From positions 1 to 63,174 of the forward strand of contig NW_005179049.1 of the NCBI RefSeq assembly GCF_000350225.1: 63,174 nt of DNA, read 5' to 3'. The position numbers and the translations under genes are program-made. Shown one piece after another: positions 1 to 8,489 of this stretch (its first letter is position 1; the number at the start of each line of letters is the position of its first letter). The notes beneath the pieces are model-generated. The model was not told the DNA's origin and searched no databases. It saw nothing but the letters and a program-made list of their open reading frames with translations. This DNA is from Chondrus crispus (Eukaryota; Rhodophyta; Florideophyceae; Gigartinales; Gigartinaceae).

Positions 1-2764
1 CAAACAACAACTCTTGTACATGTCTTACACTACCGAACAGTGGCAATGTATGTGTGAAGAACTCCAACAATCTGTGAAGGTTTGGTTTGTCCAAATGAGT
101 GGAGGCAAAGCTGTTTGTGCGACACAGCTTATCTACTCGAGATAGGTAACGAAGTGCCATATTACGAATCTCCAGAAGTCTCTTGGTTCCTCCTTCTTCA
201 TTGTGTGTGTCTAATGACCTCTTACCATCTATCCTTGAGTCCGGAAAGTACTGTGTTCTGCTCACGAGAGAGAAAAACAGGTCGAGGAGGTCGAGAGCTT
301 CATCGATAGTAGCACAGTTTCCGCTCTCTCTCTCGCCTGTGATTTTGTTCACGTACCAAGCACTCTTCATCGCCCGTGGTGCTACCAAGAGCAGGCAGTA
401 CATAGACGATATCGTCATTGAATGTAGCACATGCTTGTCATGGTTGATTAGGCTCTCCTGATATATGAGATAGCCATCCTTCAAAGCCATCTTGGCAATT
501 GCCTCGGCATCTTTGCGTACATCTTTTGGTAGCAGTGTTATACAGAGATTCATGATGTCGCGACCAATCCCGAGGAAAAGATGATCGGGAGCCACAACGC
601 ATGAGCGATACGAATCGAAAACAGAAGGAACAACCGGTTTGCTACTGCCGAGTACACGAGGCACACGAGCGCGAACTTGTCGCAGTTTCTCAGAGAGTTG
701 ATGAAGTGCCTGCAAACTTGTCTCAAACGTATCTGCGTCATCCATTCCGAGGGCTTTCAACTCTTCCCTTGATAACTTGGATCTCCTCAATGCAGTAGCC
801 CGGTTCTCATCTCTCGCGAAAGATGGATGGTCGGAATGGATGAGGGTTGTGTAACAATACTTGCTTCCTTGAAATCCAGACTTGTCGTACCTACCATAGC
901 TGCATAAGTGACATGGAACATTGGAGCAGTGCCCTAGTAGGTCCAGAGTGTGGGACACTGCAGGATAGTCTCCAACGTACCCGACGACATCGAGAAAAAG
1001 AACAACCTTCTCTCCTTTTGCAGTGGTCATCTCAAATCCCTTTTCTGTCCCCTCAATGATATCATCAATAACTGCCGCCAGTACCTCGTTTGTAGATACC
1101 CCTGGAGGAGTTAGCCCGATAGGTCTGATGGCTCCTGCTCCATTGCGGTTCTCCGGAGCCATACCTATTGGCAGCATGTATACACCACCCATGCTTCCTT
1201 TCTTTCCAATGTACGGCGTAAATCCATCAGAGTACAGAAACATTCTATACACAACGTACTTTCTTCCATCTTCCAAACGTCCACTGCTTTCCGCATCGAC
1301 GCGATGACCCTTGTTCATTGGATTATCATCGGCAGATACTCGTTTCACTACGGCTTTGTCAAACATCTGGTTGTAAACGCCCCTATTCGTTCCGGTGAGA
1401 TTCGAAACATTTCTTTCAGAAGATACAACCAAGCTGGTGGCGTAGTCGTCATCACAGTTCTGTTTTCTCCACATCCTATACACAAGGAAGGGTGTTTGCG
1501 TTGGTTCTTCCGAATCTTCGGCGTCTGGCTGTCCTGGGAGTGCAAGTTCGACGACCATGTCACTGGGAAGGAATGCCCGAGATTCTGGTCTCTTCGTCTT
1601 CATCGTTTTGGTACGCTTTGAATTGGACTCCGCCTGCGGTTCTGTCCAGTTTGGCTCATCGTAAACAAAGAAGGAAGATACAACTGCATCAAATCTCATG
1701 TTCGTTGAGGACGTTACTGCAAACTGGGCTTGCATCAATCTGCCCTTCACCGCGTCACTTGTTTCGACCGTAATGTTAAGAAGGAGCCCTTTTCGCAGTT
1801 TCACTGTCACACCATCTTCGGTTGGAATCCGATAAACAGATAGACTCCCAGCCCTATCCTTGATAATTGGAGTGTCCTCAATATCCGAGAACCTCGGTAT
1901 CTCGATTGACGGATCCATATCATGCCGTCTTCCTTGCACCATCTCCCGCAATTTTGCTGTCGAAAAGTCAAGTTTTGCCCAGTTGCTCGGTCTTACAATC
2001 ATGGTCGGAGCGCTGTCCTGTGAGGTATACTTTCCAACGCCAGCCTTCGACCCAGACTTCGACAAATCCACAGTAAACATTTCTACATGACAAGGAACGA
2101 AGAAGTTGGATTTCGCAAATGGACGAACACGTCTCTTCAGAGTAGATGTACTTGGCAGTTTGAGAGTGAGCTGCCTTTCATTCGGTCTCCAGTTCCTAAA
2201 GTTGGCAAGTGTCTGATACGCAGTCTCGCTGAGACGCGTGCTCCCAGTTGCTGTTATCAGTGATGCAATATTTGTCCAGGTCAATCGAATTCCACCAGAA
2301 GCGCTTTCGAACATGCTGTCTATCAGCTCCTCAGACTCCTCAGCTTCGTAGGCATTGTCCTGCTCAACGCTCAATCCAATGTCTAATCCAGAAATTCCTT
2401 CGCTTTCTTCACAACGGATCGTGTTATTCCGTTCGGGGTGAGGACTTGATGGAAGTGCCTCCACACCGTCATGCATGACGCCTTGGTATTCTTGGAGGTC
2501 GCTTAAAAGACCGTCTTTCAAAAGGGAAGCGTAGGATTCTGACTGACCGTCTAGTAACATGAACCCATCTCCTGGACGTTTAGCTGGCTTTGTAGACAGT
2601 TGCCTACATGGCCTTGCTCTTTTTCGATTTCTTTCAAGCTGAGGTTCAGAAGAAGATAGTGCGTGCCCATCCGAAGTAGTCCCTTGTGATGCAACATCTT
2701 CGGAACGCTTTGCATAAGGTCCGCGTTTTTTAAGAACCCAACGACTGTTGCTTTGACGCCCCAT
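1..2764 (-). CDS. Tnp2-like (Transposase_21-type) transposase, partial, runs off the left edge
   Basis: Reading the minus strand from an ATG at 2764 gives one frame with no stop to base 1, about 921 codons, so the C-terminus is outside the window. The first ~60 residues are basic and low-complexity, followed by an acidic stretch. Near 1260-880 are motifs that recall the Tnp2 transposases of CACTA/En-Spm elements: LYSDGFTPYIGKKGS, YMLPIGMAP, then VGYVGDYPAV and a cysteine pair CHLCSYG (compare the family's 'DYPA..G' and 'CPxC'). Further on is DHLFLGIGRDIMNL, like the family's 'HCLFLGVVKDLL' block, and near the edge PNLHRLLELFTHTLPLFGS. The family call is by motif resemblance only; a KDZ or lineage-specific transposase is the alternative. 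Its intactness stands out, since nearly all other mobile genes here are broken. Upstream lie 400 unannotated bases and then the 102-bp repeat array, which could belong to the same element. Confidence 0.66.
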   Translation of the reverse strand, partial: MGRQSNSRWVLKKRGPYAKRSEDVASQGTTSDGHALSSSEPQLERNRKRARPCRQLSTKPAKRPGDGFMLLDGQSESYASLLKDGLLSDLQEYQGVMHDGVEALPSSPHPERNNTIRCEESEGISGLDIGLSVEQDNAYEAEESEELIDSMFESASGGIRLTWTNIASLITATGSTRLSETAYQTLANFRNWRPNERQLTLKLPSTSTLKRRVRPFAKSNFFVPCHVEMFTVDLSKSGSKAGVGKYTSQDSAPTMIVRPSNWAKLDFSTAKLREMVQGRRHDMDPSIEIPRFSDIEDTPIIKDRAGSLSVYRIPTEDGVTVKLRKGLLLNITVETSDAVKGRLMQAQFAVTSSTNMRFDAVVSSFFVYDEPNWTEPQAESNSKRTKTMKTKRPESRAFLPSDMVVELALPGQPDAEDSEEPTQTPFLVYRMWRKQNCDDDYATSLVVSSERNVSNLTGTNRGVYNQMFDKAVVKRVSADDNPMNKGHRVDAESSGRLEDGRKYVVYRMFLYSDGFTPYIGKKGSMGGVYMLPIGMAPENRNGAGAIRPIGLTPPGVSTNEVLAAVIDDIIEGTEKGFEMTTAKGEKVVLFLDVVGYVGDYPAVSHTLDLLGHCSNVPCHLCSYGRYDKSGFQGSKYCYTTLIHSDHPSFARDENRATALRRSKLSREELKALGMDDADTFETSLQALHQLSEKLRQVRARVPRVLGSSKPVVPSVFDSYRSCVVAPDHLFLGIGRDIMNLCITLLPKDVRKDAEAIAKMALKDGYLIYQESLINHDKHVLHSMTISSMYCLLLVAPRAMKSAWYVNKITGERESGNCATIDEALDLLDLFFSLVSRTQYFPDSRIDGKRSLDTHNEEGGTKRLLEIRNMALRYLSRVDKLCRTNSFASTHLDKPNLHRLLEFFTHTLPLFGSVRHVQELLF

Positions 2765-3189
2765 CTGTGACAGTTTCGACCAGGTCCGCAACTAGAAATG
2801 GGGCTGCAGTGAAGTTTGGCATGGACCTCGGCATTAACAAGATTTCAGCAAGCTTACTGCTCTACAGCCGAAAGAAGTTCTTTTGTTACATTTGGCGATG
2901 CATACGGTTGTGCCGTTAATATTAAAGCTTGGTTCAATGAATAGAAACGGTAAAAAGGATATGCTCCTACTCGCATTTTGATGTGATGCCGCATGCAAAA
3001 GCTCAATGAATGGCTGTCGTTAAGGACAGCCATGCCATACCGAATTCGGTAATTTCAAATTGAGATTTCAGTACGACACGTGCCCATGAACAGTTTGAAA
3101 TATCTAGGTACCGGTTTTTTCTGAACACTGCATATATATATGCAGCAATATAGTTCCAGGACCAGATCCAACTCTCCGCACGCCCGTCG
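2765..3189. other. Spacer between the Tnp2-like gene and the 102-bp array
   Basis: No convincing coding frame or repeat seen. It contains the 5' flank of the minus-strand transposase, so any promoter for it should lie here. Confidence 0.4.
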
Positions 3190-4126
3190 TCCGCAGTCTT
3201 GATCCACCATGCATCCCGTTTTCTGACAGTTTCCTTTCTGCGAGTTGCGTGTTCGGTTGAGATATCATCCACACAGTAAGTGAAGCTACTTCTCCCACAG
3301 TCTTGACCCACAACGCATCTGTTTCTCTAACAGTTTCCGTTCTGCAAGTTGCTTGTCTGTTTGAAATATCATCCGCAGTAAGTGACGCCACTTCTCCCAC
3401 AGTTCTGACCCACCACGCATCCATTTTTCTAACAGTTTCCTTTCTGCTAGTTGCGTGTTTGTTTGGGATATCATCCACAGTGAGTGACGCCACTTCTCCC
3501 ATAGTTCTGACCCACCACGAATCCATTTTTCTAACAGTTTCCTTTCTGCTAGTTGCGTGTTTGGTTGAGATATCATCCACAGTAAGTGACGCCACTTCTC
3601 CTGCAGTCCTGACCCACCACGCATCCATTTTTCTAACAGTTTCCCTTCTGCGAGTTGCGTGTTTGGTTGAGATATCATCCACAGTAAGTGACGCCACTTC
3701 TCCTATAGTTCTGACCCACCACGAATCCATTTTTCTAACAGTGTCCTTTCTGCGAGTTGCGTGTTTGGTTGAGATATCTTCTGCAGTAAGTGACGCCACT
3801 TCTCCTATAGTCCTGACCCACCACGCATCCATTTTTCTAACAGTTTCCTTTCTGCGAGTTGCGTGTTTGGTTGAGATATCATCTATAGTAAGTGACGCCA
3901 CTTCTGCTACAGTCATGACCCACTGCGCATCCCCGTTTCTGACAGTTTGCTTTCTGCGAGTTGCGTGTTTGGTTGAAATCTCATGCGGAGACACGAGTGC
4001 GCTGCAGACGTTTGGTAAGTGAGCGCTTTCTCTAGGCAATGCCGTTTTGCGATTACCTACAAAGCTGTAACGTAAGTTCGCACATTCTCTAACACATTGA
4101 AAGTTTCGAAGAACTGTTCTGACCAA
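3104..4126 (-). CDS. Hypothetical protein made of 34-residue repeats (doubtful gene)
   Basis: A 340-codon open frame, mostly seven or eight near-identical 34-residue units rich in Arg, Lys and Trp, with a unique N-terminus of about 50 residues. Every unit keeps HATRRKETVRK and a WW pair with few changes, and the indels are multiples of three except in the last unit, where the frame changes. No signal peptide or membrane segment is seen on this strand. Unit length equals that of PPR or TALE repeats, but the sequence does not match either. It may only be the by-product of a minisatellite whose period is divisible by three, because the opposite strand is open as well. Confidence 0.3.
   Translation of the reverse strand: MVRTVLRNFQCVRECANLRYSFVGNRKTALPRESAHLPNVCSALVSPHEISTKHATRRKQTVRNGDAQWVMTVAEVASLTIDDISTKHATRRKETVRKMDAWWVRTIGEVASLTAEDISTKHATRRKDTVRKMDSWWVRTIGEVASLTVDDISTKHATRRRETVRKMDAWWVRTAGEVASLTVDDISTKHATSRKETVRKMDSWWVRTMGEVASLTVDDIPNKHATSRKETVRKMDAWWVRTVGEVASLTADDISNRQATCRTETVRETDALWVKTVGEVASLTVWMISQPNTQLAERKLSENGMHGGSRLRTTGVRRVGSGPGTILLHIYMQCSEKTGT
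3190..4010. repeat. 102-bp tandem repeat, about 8 copies, open on both strands
   Basis: A unit of about 102 bp (marker gttgcgtgtttggttgag) recurs from about 3244 to 3960. As 102 = 34 x 3, the minus strand carries a 34-residue repeat with the core HATRRKETVRKMD, then WWVRT, then GEVASLT, inside an open frame 4126-3104. The plus strand is also open (3303-4022) with a hydrophobic 34-residue repeat. The unit nearest 3190 carries a small indel that shifts the minus frame. I see no known repeat-protein family and cannot say that either frame is used. Confidence 0.85.
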
Positions 4127-4669
4127 GCCTCACAGCGTTCCTTGTCTCACTGCAGGTCAACCCGCCCGTCTTCTAACTCAGGATCAAGTAAGCCATCAGT
4201 ACACCCTCCTTGGTCTATCAGAATTCCAATCCACCATCATGACGTACTGTGACCGTAACTGACCTCTCTTGTTATGTTTCTTGGCGTTGATGATTGTATT
4301 TAACGGAAGCGCAATGAACCACTGCTGCGGTATTCCGGTATTTGGACGGGGTAGATGTAGTGTATGTAGCCGTAACAATACTCTTTGGTTGCTACAAATA
4401 AATGTGATGTGAACGCCGCTGGAACCGCTATCGGTTTCATCCTTCGGGTTGGGACCGTTTCTGGACCGGCGGGGTGATATCACCTTTGCAAGAAAGGTAC
4501 TGGATTAACATTTCATTGACTGAGAGTAGGTCGGAGCCTTACGTGTAGTGTTGCATTGGAGCTGCGAATGGAGACATATTTTCACTGCCCTGGAGCAGCA
4601 AAACATGGTCGTCGGTGGCTGCGCATATGCAGCGATGATCACGGTCTCATCATTGCATCAATGTAAAAG
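4127..4669. other. Unassigned spacer
   Basis: Only short unrelated frames; no recognisable gene, repeat or element end. Confidence 0.35.
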
Positions 4670-5095
4670 CGTTTGGCCCTGCGGGACCTGCCTGTGTACA
4701 GCGCCAGCCAGCCATCTACCGCCGCAGGCCAGGCAGAGACGCTGTGCCATAACTATGCTGCTTTTCAGCCAATGGCGTTTGGCACTGCGAGACTTACCCG
4801 TGTGCAGCGCCAGCCAGCCATCTACCGCCGCAGGCCAGGCAGAGACGCTGTGCCATAACTATGCTGCTTTTCAGCCAATGGCGTTTGGCACTGCGAGACT
4901 TACCCGTGTGCAGCGCCAGCCAGTCATCTACCGCCACAGGCCAGGCAGAGACGCTGTGCAATAACTCTGCTGCTTTTCAGCCAATGGCGTTTGGCACTGC
5001 GAGACTTACCCGTGTGCAGCGCCAACCAGTCATCTACCGCCACAGGCCAGGCAGAGACGCTGTGCCATAACTATTCCGATTTTCAGCCAATGGCG
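4670..5095. repeat. 106-bp tandem repeat, four copies
   Basis: The block 'tcagccaatggcgtttggc' recurs near 4766, 4872, 4978 and (decayed) 5084, giving a 106-bp period. Units carry ccaggcagagacgctgtgcc and differ by a few substitutions. The period is not a multiple of three, so the short overlapping frames across it are by-products. Confidence 0.85.
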
Positions 5096-5235
5096 TTATT
5101 GGTAAAAAATGTGCAAAATCGCGACATGAAATCAACAAGCGTTGCTACATTTATGACACATTTTTTGCTGGCCCGGACCAAAATATTTGCGCCGATTTTT
5201 TATTGCCTCCGATAGGCTGATTTGACCTTCCTGTG

Positions 5236-6210
5236 TGAAAAATCGGCGTAAACGGTGCTGAAAACGACGGCGAAAACTGAAAAAAACTGAAAAACCAAAC
5301 TCGAAAGCGGAGACTGAAACTGATACCTTCTTCTTCTGCTTGACGAGCTGAACAAACTGATACTTGAACGACGGCGAAACTCGAACTTGAACCAAAACGA
5401 AGACGACGATCAGCGTTGAACTGGGCCCATAACCTATAGAAAGGTCAGCGGGGCAGAGAGAAGAAGGATGGTTGAAGGTTGCTGGTGGTTGACGGGAAAA
5501 GAAGTTGATACCATTTTACTCTTGGTCGCCAACTATTGGCGCTACTTATACTCTTCGAACTACATACAATACGAGCCATTAGGGCTGGTCACGTGACCCT
5601 CCTTCTTGCACTGGTTGATAATCAAGTGACTCTCCCTGTTGCACTCTCGGTTGATAATCAAGTGACTCTCCTACTTCCACTCTCGGTTGATAATCAAATG
5701 ACTCTCCTTCTTGCACTCTCGGTTGATAATCAAGTGACTCTCCTACTTCCACTCTCCGTTGATAATCAAATGACTCTCCTTCTTGCACTCTCTCTTGCTA
5801 ATAATTTGGGACCGTTTGAGAGTCAATAATATCTGAATGTACGGTACTGTAGATTATAGATTTCACACTACGATTAATAACCACTGTGGCACATACGTCA
5901 TACGTGTCACACACGTGTCAAATCGAGAAAAATGAAACATGTTCAGAATGTACTGTAGAGTGCCACGAGGTACATAACTTACACGTGTCAACACCAAAAT
6001 TGAAACATGCTCGGAAATGATAGGAAAGTGCAACCATGTACAAATATGACACGTGTCCACGTTGAAGACCAAACATCCTGAGAATGCTCTTGCAAGCATT
6101 TTAGGTTTCGTCGACGTACACGTGTAATATCTGTCAGGCTTGGAGCTTAGCATGTGGTCGAAGATTTCTAACAACACACACCCCGGAAAAGATGGTTTGT
6201 CGGCTTCCAA
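5236..6210 (-). repeat. Left arm of a 975-bp inverted repeat (inverted copia LTR + leader)
   Basis: This arm is the reverse complement of 6505-7479 (position x pairs with 12715 - x). It contains, in reverse order, ~199 bp of the copia leader including the primer-binding site (5421-5434), the whole 739-bp LTR (5435-6173), and 37 bp of the gypsy gag sequence that flanks the copia insertion. The frames on the two arms read identically over hundreds of bases, so the arms are nearly or fully identical and the duplication is recent. No target-site duplication accompanies this copy, so it is not an independent insertion. Confidence 0.9.
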
Positions 6211-6222
6211 GATTTCCAACAC

Positions 6223-6541
6223 CTACCCACCTTGACGGTGATTTACCTTCCCAGAATTTACTGGGAGGGAACCCCGATCAAGGGGTAGCTCAGACGACGA
6301 GGGGAGTGGACGACGAAAAAAGTCCAAACCCAGTCGGAAAGAGCGGACGGCGAACCGTCGCAAAGGAGGAAAGGATGGTTTCTCTCCGGACGGGTACTCG
6401 AGCCCGTCCTCGTCATCCTTCTCTGACTCAGAGTCCGATTCCGAGTCAGAGTCACTTACAGCCCAAACGCCGACGTTCGGCCCCAAACAGAAAAAGGTTT
6501 CTGTTTGGAAGCCGACAAACCATCTTTTCCGGGGTGTGTGT
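6223..6541 (+). pseudogene. Ty3/gypsy gag fragment (host of the copia insertion)
   Basis: This stretch matches, in the opposite orientation, the gag region of the chromovirus at about 23430-23725: the acidic serine run, then TFGPKQKKVSVWKP. It reads through the codon that is a stop at 23591-23593 in the other copy; here the codon is GGA. The copia LTR interrupts it after ggggtgtgtgt. The gag sequence resumes after the copia 3' LTR as tgtgtaactaccgag (13337-13351) and is then cut by the LTR of the minus-strand gypsy at 13357. It is a short relic of a plus-oriented copy of the same gypsy family. Confidence 0.85.
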
Positions 6542-7280
6542 TGTTAGAAATCTTCGACCACATGCTAAGCTCCAAGCCTGACAGATATTACACGTGTACG
6601 TCGACGAAACCTAAAATGCTTGCAAGAGCATTCTCAGGATGTTTGGTCTTCAACGTGGACACGTGTCATATTTGTACATGGTTGCACTTTCCTATCATTT
6701 CCGAGCATGTTTCAATTTTGGTGTTGACACGTGTAAGTTATGTACCTCGTGGCACTCTACAGTACATTCTGAACATGTTTCATTTTTCTCGATTTGACAC
6801 GTGTGTGACACGTATGACGTATGTGCCACAGTGGTTATTAATCGTAGTGTGAAATCTATAATCTACAGTACAGTACATTCAGATATTATTGACTCTCAAA
6901 CGGTCCCAAATTATTAGCAAGAGAGAGTGCAAGAAGGAGAGTCATTTGATTATCAACGGAGAGTGGAAGTAGGAGAGTCACTTGATTATCAACCGAGAGT
7001 GCAAGAAGGAGAGTCATTTGATTATCAACCGAGAGTGGAAGTAGGAGAGTCACTTGATTATCAACCGAGAGTGCAACAGGGAGAGTCACTTGATTATCAA
7101 CCAGTGCAAGAAGGAGGGTCACGTGACCAGCCCTAATGGCTCGTATTGTATGTAGTTCGAAGAGTATAAGTAGCGCCAATAGTTGGCGACCAAGAGTAAA
7201 ATGGCATCAACTTCTTTTCCCGTCAACCACCAGCAACCTTCAACCATCCTTCTTCTCTCTGCCCCGCTGACCTTTCTATA
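6542..7280 (+). repeat. Copia 5' LTR
   Basis: Starts TGTTAGAAATC and ends TTTCTATA just before the primer-binding site. It contains a 36-bp tandem array (6919-7130) built from gagagtgcaagaaggagagt and cacttgattatcaacc blocks, and a TATA-like tataag at 7165-7170 about 115 bp before the LTR end. Several ACACGTGT (E-box-like) motifs lie in its first 250 bp. Confidence 0.93.
6919..7130. repeat. 36-bp tandem repeat inside the copia LTR
   Basis: About 5.5 units alternate gagagtgcaagaaggagagt and gagagtggaagtaggagagt halves with attatcaacc. It is present in all three LTR copies, also at about 5585-5796 (inverted) and 12975-13186. Its position upstream of the TATA box suggests an enhancer-like repeat; that is inference. 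Confidence 0.85.
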
Positions 7281-7294
7281 GGTTATGGGCCCAG
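7281..7294 (+). other. Copia primer-binding site, initiator-tRNA-Met half-molecule type
   Basis: The bases ggttatgggcccag directly follow the LTR. They are complementary to the anticodon stem-loop of initiator tRNA-Met, the unusual internal primer known from Drosophila copia and relatives, not to a tRNA 3' end. Confidence 0.75.
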
Positions 7295-7532
7295 TTCAAC
7301 GCTGATCGTCGTCTTCGTTTTGGTTCAAGTTCGAGTTTCGCCGTCGTTCAAGTATCAGTTTGTTCAGCTCGTCAAGCAGAAGAAGAAGGTATCAGTTTCA
7401 GTCTCCGCTTTCGAGTTTGGTTTTTCAGTTTTTTTCAGTTTTCGCCGTCGTTTTCAGCACCGTTTACGCCGATTTTTCAGTTTGGTGGTCCGTCAGTTCC
7501 CAGTTTTTGGAAATCAACTTTGTGGTCTTGCA

Positions 7533-7752
7533 GCTTTGTCGTGGCAGTTGTTGTGTGAGCTGTGGGTGAGCCTTCCGCTTGTCGGGAGGAAGAAAGTCCC
7601 TAGTGGCCAACGCACTGCCAAATCCTCAGTGGTCCTTCAGTTCTCAGTTTTTTGCTTTGTCGTGGCAGTCGTTGTGTGAGCTGTGGGTGAGCCTTCCGCT
7701 AGTCGGGGGGAAGAAAGTCCCTAGTGGCCAACGCACTGCCAAATCCTCAGTG
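7533..7752 (+). repeat. ~121-bp direct duplication in the copia leader
   Basis: The block beginning gctttgtcgtggcag and ending gccaaatcctcagtgg occurs at about 7533 and again at about 7654 with few differences. It lies in the untranslated leader between LTR and gag. Confidence 0.85.
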
Positions 7753-8489
7753 GAACATACCCTCGCTCTTGGTGAAAGGCTGGTGCCATTGGAAATCTGA
7801 CTTGAGCGAGGGTCCGACCAAGAATCGTCGAGAGACGAATTACTGATCCTCGGGAGGATCACAGTGTACTGGTCTAGTCGATCCGCACTCTGCCTTCGGG
7901 AGGTGCGTCGGCGGTGTGGGTAACGCTCTCGGTATTAGCCCTATAGGTACGACTTCGGTCCCCTGGGTGAAGAGAATACGTGCCTAAACACTGAACCTCT
8001 CACTATACGTGTATAAGGTCGCGTACCTTGATTAAGTTGGCACGGAAGAGGGTGACCCAAGGAGTGATTGTGAACAAATCACACGAGTACGACGAAGGCA
8101 GTTTCGTTCTTGTGTTGTGGGAGACCCTCTGAGGCAGTACCGTATCAAGTTCGGACAAGCCGATTCAGGTTGCAGGGACCGTTCGCGGTAGTAACCAAAA
8201 GTCCTGGTTCGTCTACAGGCAAAGTTGTTGTGCTTACTCGTGGCACGTTTGATTTAGTTCACAGTCGAAAGACCGGCACTGGCCGCCATATAGGGGTAGC
8301 GCCCTAAGGCATTTTTAAGAAGAATACGCTTGTTCCACTCCGCCGGGAACAAGCACCAAGAACGTTTCCGAGTAATCGCTACAAACTTCCTATACGGGTG
8401 GGCTTGCCATTGTGTTGACTATCGGTTAACGGCTTGGGATCCCGGGACGGAAGACCTTGTATACTCGAAGGGTACATCCATTCGGCGAA

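Larger units (their letters stand above)
6505..7479 (+). repeat. Right arm of the 975-bp inverted repeat
   Basis: Partner of 5236-6210. It covers 37 bp of gypsy gag flank, the copia 5' LTR and the first ~199 bp of the leader. The 294-bp spacer (6211-6504) is gypsy gag sequence. A transcript across both arms could fold into a hairpin of nearly 1 kb. Confidence 0.9.

Noticed and set aside
3303..4022. Plus-strand 239-codon hydrophobic repeat frame as a membrane protein
   Set aside because: It is the mirror of the 102-bp array; the other strand is equally open, so frame openness is explained by the period being a multiple of three.
3104..4126. 34-residue repeats as PPR or TALE proteins
   Set aside because: Unit length fits but none of the conserved positions of those families is present.
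5536..5829. 97-codon frame repeated at 5536, 6886 and 12942 as a conserved gene
   Set aside because: All three copies are the same stretch of copia LTR with its 36-bp array.
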